From NCBI GenBank assembly GCA_026826555.1, contig JAKSZT010054573.1, positions 2,374,577 to 2,438,576 on the forward strand: a stretch of DNA of 64,000 nt. The letters are read 5' to 3'. The translations under genes were made by a program, and so were the position numbers. A model generated the notes under the pieces. It was not told the DNA's origin and did not search any database. It saw nothing but the letters and a program-made list of their open reading frames with translations. The DNA is from Tolypeutes matacus (taxonomy: Eukaryota; Chordata; Mammalia; Cingulata; Chlamyphoridae). Positions 55,080-64,000 of the stretch are shown piece after piece; the first letter of the stretch is position 1; the number at the start of each line of letters is the position of its first letter.

Positions 55080-55830
55080 TCATACGACAGCCTCCAGAAC
55101 GGGGGCGCAGTAAGTTTCTCTTGTTTCCAGACACCAGTTTGCAGAACTTGGTTATGGGCCCTAGGAAACTAAGAGGCTCAGCTCTTCTGAACCAAGCCAC
55201 GTGCCACCTTCATAAAATCCAGAATCGTCCAAGCACCTCGGGAGCTCTCATATCTCCGGCCTTAGACCCCTTCCTGGCTGCTAAGGTGAAGGCTTTGGAG
55301 CGGCAAGGGGCTCCCAGGATTCTTCCTCTGTGCACCACACGGAACACGGCAGGGGAGCCGAAGGACGAAGACGGGAAACTCAGAGTCGTTTTGGGGTAGG
55401 CATTGGTGGTTTTTAATTAGCACACCAGCAGGGCTAACCACGGCCTTCTCCTTTATACATTGCATTTTGGCGTTGGAAGTTATAGCTTTATTATTAAACC
55501 AAAAACGAAGTCCCAGTAAATTGCCTTGCTTTAAATGGCATTGTAGTTTAGTCCAGGAGGAAGGAGTCGTGGAAATTGATTGCCTCTTAGGCGCTTGCCG
55601 AGTAGTTTAAATGGCCCTCGGAAAGTGAGTTGAAATACACGCTTTTAAAATGTTATTCCTTATACATTAATGTAACGGCAACCGACAGGAGTATTGAAGT
55701 GTGCCCGCAAGAGAACAAATGTATTTATGGTACCTGCCTGATCCATCCGCTTCACTTAACCTGTTTTAACATTCTCAAACCAGGGCAATTATATATGTGT
55801 GTGTACACATAATACAGAAATTATAGATAA
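55080..55830. other. Unassigned sequence
   Basis: No gene or repeat recognised. Confidence 0.5.
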
Positions 55831-55832
55831 AT

Positions 55833-56130
55833 GCCTTTCCTCCTAAGTTTCTTAAAGCCATCCACGTATCTATTTACATGAAATATATAACACGCGTGTA
55901 TATATATGAATATTAAATAAAATTGACATTTAAAGACCTTTCCTCCTAAGTTTCTTAAAACCACTCATACACATATATTATTTACTTATATATGTAAATG
56001 AAATATATTTGAATTATAGACATTTCCTCTGTTTCTTAAAATTACATGCACGCACACATATTTTTACATATAAAGCTCATTTGCATATTTATAAATACAC
56101 AGAACATTCCCCTTAGGAGTCTTAAAATCT
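55833..56130. repeat. Degenerate AT-rich tandem repeat, 84-104 bp period
   Basis: Starts near 55833, 55937, 56021 and 56105 share 'cctttcctcctaagtttctt' or decayed forms of it, each followed by 'aaa-cca-...cacgta/cacata' and AT-rich sequence. About 3.3 units, the first two best conserved. Confidence 0.75.
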
Positions 56131-56139
56131 TAAATATTT

Positions 56140-56535
56140 GACGTCCTCAACAAGGCTTTCACTCCGTATGATTTCCCATGTAAATTTACCATGATAGTCA
56201 CCGTGTTACCTGAACACTTTGGTTTCGCAGTACCTTGCTTGTAACACAAATTCTTACTAAATGTTTGAGTCAAGACAGAGGCTAGATAAAAGTTAAGAAC
56301 CAGAATCTAGTATAGCAGTAGCCTGGTATTCTAGAAGTATATTCTGAGGGACCCAGTTCAATGGGCTGTTAACAGATACCACATTTTTTAGAAGCATGCA
56401 TCAATGGCCCCACTAAGCAAATTTGGGAAATGCTGTGTGGACAAAATTAGAAGAGTGCCAGCAGATTTCACTGACTGCCCCATTAAAGAAAGCCGCAAAG
56501 CAGAGTGCTCCCAGGACTGTAGGGAAGTCCATACC
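56140..56535. other. Unassigned sequence
   Basis: May be the upstream part of repeat C copy 2, but there is no matching sequence before copy 1. Confidence 0.4.
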
Positions 56536-56537
56536 CC

Positions 56538-56722
56538 AGGGGCATGGCACACAGCTTCACGAAACCAAAACGCTTTCCGCGCGTCCTATTTGGGAACATA
56601 TTAAAATCCATTTCTCAGATATAACATAGTTATTCGCGTTTAGAATTCGTCACTCACGATCCTTCTACTCCTATCCTTTTCAATGTACCCCTTAAACATA
56701 TCAGATACTCACATCTTTACCT
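56538..56722 (+). repeat. Unnamed repeat C, copy 2
   Basis: Diverged partner of 54889-55077, same orientation, about 1.65 kb away. The flanks do not align, so it is either a dispersed repeat or an old local duplication. Confidence 0.7.
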
Positions 56723-56724
56723 GG

Positions 56725-57222
56725 CTGGGCCCTGAGTCCCAGCAGAGCTGCAGCCAACTCCTACCCTCCAGTTCTTCTCACCTGCCCTGGACAACCGACA
56801 AAACGATGATGATGGACAAGTCCCATCCCCAAAAGCAAGGAGGATCTACAACTGCAAGCAAAAAAAAGCCCTTCCATCTAAGTCCCAGCCTGAAGCCGTC
56901 AGAGCGGACATCGTCCCAACTCCACGAGACTGAGGAAGGAGCAAACCTAAGGGGGGAGCGCAAGTAGGGACCACACTAGACTTTTTGTCATTGTAGTTAT
57001 TTTCTCGTGTTAAGGGGAGAACTGGCAGCACTGCTGCAGAGATAACGGTTGTCGGGTTCCGAGGCGATGGGGAGGGGTGAAGAGTGGAGCCCGGGGCGTT
57101 TTAGGGCAGTGAAATGACTCTGTTCGCTACTACAGTGATGGCCACACGACATCAGCGTCTGCCAAAGCCCACGAGCTGCCCAGCACACAGGCTCAAGCGC
57201 AGCGTAAATACAGACCTTGGCT
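56725..57222. other. Unassigned sequence
   Basis: No gene or repeat recognised. Confidence 0.5.
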
Positions 57223-57224
57223 GG

Positions 57225-57420
57225 TAGCGACGCGCCAGTACTGGCTCATCACCTGTAACTAACGTGCCACGCTAATGAATGATGCTGATAACAGGGGAGA
57301 CTACGTCTATCAGTGTGTTTGTGTGTGTGTGTGGGGGGGTTATATGGGAATTCCCTACGCTTTCAGTGTGATTGTTCTGTAAATCTAAAACTTCTCTAAA
57401 AGTAAGTTTGTTACTAAAAG
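57225..57420 (+). mobile_element. Old L1 3' end
   Basis: 'acgtgccacgctaatgaatg', 'atgctgataacaggggagac', a GT run with 'gtgtgtgtgtgggggggtta', 'tatgggaattccctacgctt' and 'tgtaaatctaaaacttctct' followed by A-rich sequence. Same 3' lineage as 22838-23150. Confidence 0.75.
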
Positions 57421-57424
57421 AAAT

Positions 57425-58265
57425 AAATAGAAGCACGCCCGTGACTGCAGGCAGGGGAGTGTTCCACGTGCAAAGGCTTATGAACCTGGGAGGGGTGGGT
57501 GTCACACACGGCGCCCGCCTGGTTAGTGACCGTGGGGAGGGGGAGCACAAGGCCACGTGGCTGGCTTTCTGCTCTGAGGGGCAGCTGCTTCAGGGCCGCC
57601 TGCTCCCATCAGCTACCCCAGGGAACTGGGAACAAATACGCTAAAGGAGAAAACCTGCCCTTTGGGGATTGACTGGGTCAGAAGAACCCGGTGATGCCCA
57701 GTAGGGTCAGGGGCCCAGAGCCCCTGGGGATCTGGCTGGAATGAAGGAGTGGATTCAGGAGGTCTGGGTGGGGCCTGGGAGTCTGCATTCCCTGATGCTG
57801 CTGCTCCTGGACAGGCTGCCAGGGGTTGTCTACCAGTGGGAGCAGAAGTTGGCCCTGCTCCTGCAGGCAGGTCCTCCAGATGGGCTGATGCTAGAGAGGA
57901 ATTAAAACAGGGCCCCAAACACACAGAAACATATGCCCCAGGGGAAAATGCCAGGAGCCCTAAGTTCAGCCATGGATGCCGGGGTCAAACCTTCCTTCCA
58001 GATCTCACTGGGCTTGGTGGAAACTGTGGGGAGGAGGGGCCAATCCAATGTCTTCTGCTCAAGATGCCCCCCACCCCAACCCCTATGGCCACACCAGCGA
58101 CAGGGGAGAAGGACGAGAAAGAAGGCAAATCCCCAATGAGAGCTAAAGGGTGAGCCAGGCAGACAGAAGTCAGAAGGTTCTGGTTTCCTAGTTCATCAGG
58201 GAAAACCCCACCCTCGGGCTCAGCCAGTTCCTTAAGGGATCCAGAGGCCATTCTCCTTGGGCCTG
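57425..58265. other. Unassigned GC-rich sequence
   Basis: A 134-codon plus frame (57749-58153) and opposite-strand frames overlap; no domain seen. Confidence 0.45.
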
Positions 58266-58267
58266 GA

Positions 58268-58710
58268 GAGTCCCTGTGGCTGCAGTGAATAGGGTCCCCC
58301 AAAAGACAACCAGTCTGCAGAATGGGAACTGATTTGGAAATAGGGCCGTTGCAGATGTACTTCCTTAAGTTAAGATGAGGTCATGCTGGAATCGGCGAGG
58401 TCCTGAACCCAGGATGCCTGTTCTCCTCTAAGAAGAGGAGACACAGATAGGGACACACAGGGGAGAAGGCCTGGAGAAGACTGAGGCAGAAACTGGAGCC
58501 AAGCTTCCACAAGCCACAGACCACCTCCAGAAGCTGGAAGAGGAGAGAGAGATTCTCCTTACAGGCTTCCGAGGGAGCACAGCCCTGCCGACACCTTGAT
58601 TTCAGACCTCTGGCCTCCAGAACTGCGGGAAAGTACAGTTCTCTTGTCTTAAGCCACCCAGCTTGTGGTACTTTGTTACCGCATCTTGATGAAACTAAGA
58701 CACAGTCTAC
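58268..58710 (+). mobile_element. MLT1-class solo LTR
   Basis: 'tgcagtgaatagggtccccc', 'gatttggaaatagggccgtt', 'ttaagttaagatgaggtcat', 'agcacagccctgccgacacc', 'ttgatttcagacctctggcc', 'tccagaactgcgggaaagta', 'aagccacccagcttgtggta' and 'gatgaaactaagacacag' give a full MLT1-class order. Confidence 0.85.
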
Positions 58711-58719
58711 TGGTACTAT

Positions 58720-59119
58720 CTGTGAATGGCCAATGAGAATTTTGTCCAGATGTTTTGTCAAGCAAGCACCAGCCTGCTTGTTACTGTGAGGGTATTCTGT
58801 GGATGCATTCATGACTATAATCACTTGATTGCATCTATAGCTGATTGCATCTACAATGAACAAAGGAGATTACCCTCAGCATTCCAATCAGTTGGCAGTA
58901 TTAAAAGACAGAACTGAGGATTTCAGAATCCAGGAAGAAGAATTTCTGCCCCTACTTCAGCCAGCCACCTTCCACTGGGGAAAATTCAACATCATCTTCA
59001 TCCAAGTTTCCAGCTTGAGACCTGTTCTACGGAATTCAGACTTGCCAATCCCCACAGCCATGTGAACTAATTCCTATAATAAATGTCTCTCTCTCTCTAT
59101 GTCATTATTTATCAACTAA

Positions 59120-59154
<35 letters not shown>

Positions 59155-59262
59155 CCTACTACTTACCTACCTACCAATCATCTATATATCCATACATATG
59201 TACACACACACACACGTACACACATGTCCTGTCAGTTCTGCTTTTCTAGAGAAGCCTAATAT
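58720..59262 (+). mobile_element. Interspersed repeat family B, copy 3
   Basis: 'ttttgtcaagcaagcaccag', 'attgcatctacaatgaacaa', 'ggagattaccctcagcattc', 'agaatttctgcccctacttc', 'atgtgaactaattcctataa' and the end 'cctgtcagttctgcttttct' match the other copies; the AT-rich part before the end is replaced by an expanded microsatellite. Confidence 0.75.
59085..59222. repeat. Compound microsatellite
   Basis: (TC)n, then (CTGT)n, (CTAT)n, (CTAC)n and a (CA)n run. It occupies the AT-rich segment near the 3' end of family B. Confidence 0.9.
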
Positions 59263-59264
59263 AA

Positions 59265-60685
59265 CAATGGCTCAATGATGGCTCTGTAATCCAGGCTGAA
59301 TGGGATCTGAACCTCAAGAAGGAAAATGAAACCAAGGAGGGCAATGGGAAATCTGTCTGGGTGCAGGGAAAGTTGGTTCTAGGTCTCCAGCTGCCCAGCC
59401 ACCCCAGGCACATTCACAGGGCACTGCTGCAGCTGAGAGTGCTGGCGTCTGACAGGAAGGGCAGCCTCGTGGGTCCTGTACATCGCCCACCTTGCCTGCT
59501 CCAAAGGCACCTGAGAAGGAATTCTGCTCTTTACATAAGGGCTGAACGCTCAGAGCAGGAAGGAATTAGCAGGGGAGAGAAGCTTTCAAGAAGGTAGCAC
59601 CTGGAAGCTAGGAAATTTTCCCAAGCCCTGCAAGGCCGGGACAATGGCCTCACCTGTGTCCCTTCACCACGACACGTGTGCACAGACTGCTGTTTCTGAA
59701 GCCCCGTACGCGCTCAGATGCGCCTCGAAGTCCACGAGACCTGATGTGGCTTGGCTTCTAGCACACGGGCAAGACGGCTGCACCCACCTCCTCTGCATCT
59801 CCCCAGGAAAAGCTGCCAACAAGCTTCTGGAGGCATTTCAGTCATCAGTGGGAGCTGATTTCTATCCCAGACATTGAGGTACAGTGATTGCAGTCGTTTG
59901 GAGGTTATAAGCAAAGGGGGCATTACTGAGACACTGTTGCCCCACAGGCATGGACGATGTATTTTCTGAGCATCCAGGAGCATGTTTTTGTCAGGGAAAA
60001 TGTTACACAATGCACTTGCCATGTTATTTTCCCACTGTACAGGCAGTCGGCTCTTTTGACCTTATTGAATCCAAGATTGAGTCATGGATGCCTGGACTTG
60101 GCACGGCCCCCGAACTCTTGCCGTAGCCCGCCTGCCTCTCAGGGCCCCTGGAATCATGCGTATAAATAAAATAAATCACCGTCTGCACTGGGAGTCGTCT
60201 GCAGGGCCTCCTGTTCCACGAATGGTGAGGGCATTTTGGAAGATAGAGATTGACCAAGGACGAATGCAGGCTGCGAACTTGCAGCACTTCTGGTGAGCTG
60301 CCATTTGAGCCCCATTTAATGATTAGCTGGTCTAGATCTGCTAGGGCCAGCCTATGAAAATGGACAAGTATACTATAGTAACCAACGTAAGACCCTCCTA
60401 TGGCATGACGAACTCAAGTGACGGCCAGTCGTAACTTCCCACTTGAAAATCCCCTAATTGCCTCCCTAAGCTGCTGGCACCAGCTTGCCATTTTGAAACT
60501 CGCAATCTGAATTCCCGGTCTGAGATCTCCTTGCTGGAGCAGTTTCTTTCAATAAACCTAAGGCTTTCATTTTATTGGTGACTTTATTTCTTTTGACATT
60601 ACCATATATGTAACCTACGTGAATACATATTCGTATATTACCAACCAATCCATTAACCAATGAGTCGGGCATACCTATGCTTCTC
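59265..60685. other. Unassigned sequence
   Basis: No gene or repeat recognised. An AATAAA-rich stretch lies near 60160-60172. Confidence 0.45.
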
Positions 60686-60686
60686 G

Positions 60687-60895
60687 AGGGCCATGGTTGT
60701 CAGCGGGATGGCTGCCCCCCACCCAGGGGCATCTGGCAATGTCTGGGGACGGCTTTGGATGCCCCAACTGGGGGGAGCAATATGCTCCTGGCTTCCGGTG
60801 GGGGGAGATGAGGTGTGTTCAATGTCCCACAACGCACAGGACAGGCCCCCATGACAACTAATCACACAGCCCAAATTGTCAATCATGTTGAGGTG
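60687..60895 (+). mobile_element. MER20 copy
   Basis: 'ccatggttgtcagcgggatg', 'ggggcatctggcaatgtctg', 'gggacggctttggatgcccc', 'aactggggggagcaatatgc', 'acaacgcacaggacaggccc' and 'caaattgtcaatcatgttga' follow MER20. Confidence 0.88.
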
Positions 60896-60897
60896 GA

Positions 60898-61664
60898 ACA
60901 CTAGCAAGTCTATGCAAGCAACTGGCTTCTGGAAGGTTCGAAACCTCAATTCTGGAATTATTTCTTTGGGTACCTGGCTACATGAGAAGACCATGGGGGT
61001 CACTCCAGAGTCTCCTTGAACAACCTGCCGCTCCATCGGAGAAGTCACCTGCGGTACTCTCCGGCCTCCATCTTTGAGGAAACGTGGATGCTGAGGAGTG
61101 CAGGATTGAAGAATACCCTGCCATTTCCATTCTTCAGATCACATGTGGATTATCATCTACGGGAAAGACCAATTCCCCAGCCCCAGCTTCCAACTGCTTT
61201 AAATGTCAGGATAAGCGTGTTTCTTCCTGTTAACGGTTTTCTATGACGCTGAGATTGTCGGTTCAAGCACATTCTAACTGCATGTTACTTTAGGTGGCAG
61301 TTAGGCAGGGTTTTCCAGGCTGCAGGACCTTCACTGGTCAAACTGAGAAAGGCCCAGGCAAAGCAGGATGCGTTGGTTACTCTAACTTAGGAGACATAGC
61401 TAAAGCCCTGCAGGGAATAAAATCCCAAAAGCACTGCATGGGGAGAGAAAAAGGCAAATATCCCCTTAGAAAGTGAGCAGCTCACCTGCCATGTGCAAGA
61501 TGAGTTGGCAGCTCTCCGAAATGGACAGACCAGTAACATTAGGACTCACTCAAGATGTGGGTGTTTTAAGTTTTTATTAGTGTGTGCTCTTTATAGTTTG
61601 ATCTTACCAAAGAGAGGAGCCTCAGTCAAGATCTCAGGATCTCCGATACCTTTCCCCACCCTGG
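60898..61664. other. Unassigned sequence
   Basis: No gene or repeat recognised. Confidence 0.5.
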
Positions 61665-61680
61665 CCCCCCATAATGTCCT

Positions 61681-61769
61681 TTTTTTTTTTTAAAGGAGGT
61701 ACCAGGGATTGAACCCATGACCTTGTGCATGGGAAGTAGGCGCTCAACCACCGACCTACACCCGCTCCC
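61681..61769 (-). mobile_element. DAS-type SINE with target duplication
   Basis: Complement head and body: T tail, 'ggtaccagggattgaaccca', 'gcatgggaagtaggcgctca', 'accaccgacctacacccgct'. The sequence ccccataatgtc(c/t)t flanks it at about 61667-61680 and 61768-61780. Confidence 0.92.
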
Positions 61770-61784
61770 CCATAATGTCTTAAG

Positions 61785-62650
61785 ACACCCCATGTAAGCT
61801 CCCCAGCTAAAGGAGTGCTGACGCTTGCTGGTGGGAAGAGGATAATGGGATCGTGAGACTCCCGGGAAAGCCTGAGGATTCCAGGCAGCACTAGCTGTAA
61901 GTGCTGCTCAGTTCCTGACCTAACATCACCCTTTCACGATGTGTGCCGGAGTCCTGGCGGCTCTAGGGCTGTGGAAAGGCAAGGAGGAGGAATGGCAACG
62001 TCTCTTGGACCACGTAGGAGTTAGAGAAGGAAAACCAGAACCCCGAAGCAGACCCCAGGGCTGGGATTATCTCCAAAGACAGCCGAGCTTATAAGTGGCT
62101 TTCCAAATACAAGAGACGACACACACACAGACAAACAAAATGTGGACCTGTGTAGACAGATGAACCAAGACAGCAAAATAAGAAATCTGAAATAAGCTAA
62201 GACCCATAAAGAATGGCATATTTAAGTTTATCTATTGTGCGAAAAAGGATCACCTTTTTATTCGTCCCAGCAGTTGCTAATGTGTGTTTGACATCACTGT
62301 CCCACAGCTTACTGGATTTCCTCTATTGTACTTTAAAGTTGTCAGAAAAAGGAAGCTATTGTCCCACAAGGAAAATACAATTTCAAAACATAAACTGTAA
62401 CTCATGGAAGGAAATACATCTTCCTTCTTCATAAGAAACTGTCCATTTTTGGCTGTTGGGAGAATTATGAAAAGCTTCAAAGGGCATCTAGTTACTTACT
62501 TGTGTGCAAACTACTTCACTAGAACACATTTTCAGTTTTTTCCAGTCTGGTGACAAAGACGTGCCTCATTTTTTTTTCAGGGAAGAGGTGTCTTCCATTT
62601 TATACAATAGATGTGTTTCTGAAGAGCATGGAATATAAGACTTTAAAAAA
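61785..62650. other. Unassigned sequence
   Basis: Nothing recognised before the L1 at the window end. Confidence 0.5.
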
Positions 62651-62654
62651 TAAT

Positions 62655-64000
62655 GACTTGGTAAAAAGGCAGCCTACTCAATGGGAGAAAATATTTGGAA
62701 ACCACATATTCAATAAGGGTTTGATATCCATGTCATATAAAGAGATCAGACAACTGAAGGATTAAAAAGACGAGCAACCCAATTTAAAAATGGGCAAAAG
62801 ACTTGAATAGACATTTCTCCAAAGAGGAAATACAAATGGCCAAAAAGCACACGAAAAAAAATGTTCAACATCACTAACTATTAGGGAAATGCAGATTAAA
62901 AACTACAATGAGATACCATTTCACATTTTATAGAATGGCCGTAAAGAAAAAAAACCCAGAAAACTACAAGTGCTGGAAAGGATGTGGAAAAACAGGAAGA
63001 CTACTTCAGTGTTGGTGGGAATGTAGAATGGTGCAGCCTCTGTGGAAGACAGTTTGGCAGGACCTCAAGAAGCAATTATAGAACTGCTGAACTATCCAGC
63101 AATCCCGTTACCAGGAATATATTCAGAAGAACTGAAAGGAAGGATGCAAACTGACATGTGCACACCGATGTTCATAGCAGCATTGTTCACAATTGCTAAA
63201 ATGTGGGAACGACCCAAGTGCCCATCACCTGATGAGTGGATAAACAAACTGTGGCACAAGCACACAGTGGAATACTGTTCATTTGTAAGAAGAGATGAAT
63301 TTGGGGTGCATATGACAACATGGATGAACCTAGAGGATATAATGTTGAGTGAAATAAGCCAGATACAAAAGAACAAATATTGTATGGTCTCACTAATATG
63401 AACTAAATACAATAAGTAAACTCATGGAGGTAAACCCCAACATAACCTAGAATAGGTTCCTAGGAAACAGAAGCAGGGTTGAGAATGGAAGATGGTGCTT
63501 TAATGTATGTAGCATCATTAATAAGGTTAATTGTGAAAGTGTGGAAATGAATAGAGTTGAGAGTGAAACATAATGAATATAGCTAACACTGCTGAGTTAT
63601 AAATGTGATTGTGGCTAAGAGGTGTAGTCAAGGGAGATTAATGTTAATTGAAGGACAGCTAGAGGATAATCTAGGGACTGTATAATACAGTGATTTGGTG
63701 GTGACAGCACAACTCTGCGATGAAAGTGAGAGCCCCTGAGTATACACTTTGAATAGATTGCACAAAGCATGAGACTGTGTAATACAGGGAATCCAGTGGT
63801 GGATTATGGACTAATAATATGAAAACCTTTTCTCCTGAATGACAAATATATAATACTAATATAGGTTGTTAATAATTGGATGGGTTGGGGGAAAAATACA
63901 CCAAATGTAAGCCATGGGCTATAGTTAGTAGTAATATTTTGGCAATGCTCTCCATCGTTTGTAACAAATGTTTCACAACAATGCAAGGTGTTGGTGGTGA
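62655..64000 (+). mobile_element. 5'-truncated L1, running off the window end
   Basis: From 'gacttggtaaaaaggcagcc' the sequence follows the ORF2 C-terminal third. The part at 63042-63401 is open and contains IPLPGIYSEEL, MFIAALFTIAKMW, SPDEWINKLW and SEISQIQKNKY; upstream of it the frame is broken by stops and frameshifts (for example near 62763). The 3' UTR from about 63412 matches 36099-37210 ('gataatctagggactgtata', 'tttcacaacaatgcaaggtg'). The 3' end and any target duplication lie outside. Confidence 0.9.

Noticed and set aside
1..64000. CRISPR array, operon, phage or other prokaryotic system
   Set aside because: The whole window is mammalian interspersed-repeat DNA; the tandem arrays have no spacer structure.

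Overview
The window is vertebrate, almost certainly placental mammal, and most likely from a xenarthran, with armadillo (Dasypus) the best guess. The main evidence is seven copies of a tRNA-Ala-headed SINE of the armadillo DAS type (for example at 10281, 29383, 38267 and 61681 on the minus strand), together with an L1 lineage whose 3' UTR is shared by copies at 33423-37210 and 62655-64000. Ancient mammalian repeats (MER20, MIR, MLT1-class MaLR LTRs, L1M, hAT-type MER elements) form the background. All family names rest on recalled consensus sequences; no search was run.

No protein-coding exon of a host gene could be supported. Open frames on both strands are short, overlap one another without preference and mostly coincide with repeats or GC-rich stretches. 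The only convincing protein-coding sequence is retrotransposon derived: a nearly complete but frameshifted L1 ORF1 (34359-35331), a piece of ORF2 just downstream, and ORF2 C-terminal fragments at 28445-29172 (minus), 39595-40125, 42085-42840 (minus) and 62655-63411. The only RNA-gene remnant is a short U2 snRNA retropseudogene at 13923-13951. The window reads as intergenic or deep intronic DNA.

Layout: 1-13 kb holds a truncated ~0.5 kb repeat (family A), local tandem duplications, old L1/HAL1-like remnants, a perfect 17-bp inverted repeat at 9214-9278, one SINE and a 46-bp minisatellite. 13-25 kb holds the U2 fragment, MER20, hAT-like elements, an MLT1-class LTR and an old L1 3' end. 25-33 kb holds an L1 3' end with a perfect 13-bp target duplication, an LTR whose middle has expanded into a 10-unit minisatellite, an LTR split by an L1, and a ~0.45 kb repeat (family B). 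33-37 kb is the L1 with both termini but a gutted ORF2, inserted in a SINE tail. 38-51 kb is the densest repeat territory, including a four-deep nest (43208-45058), an LTR with four 83-bp units (45958-46289), and two dimeric SINEs. 51-64 kb is less repeat-rich at first, then holds LTRs, a diverged repeat pair (54889/56538), family B with an embedded microsatellite, MER20, a SINE with a clear target duplication, and an L1 that runs off the end.

The most interesting signals are the ORF1-bearing, ORF2-depleted L1, minisatellites born from overlapping parts of two unrelated MLT1-class LTR copies, the dimeric SINEs that carry target duplications around the whole dimer, and the isolated perfect inverted repeat at 9.2 kb. 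No previously undescribed host system could be demonstrated.
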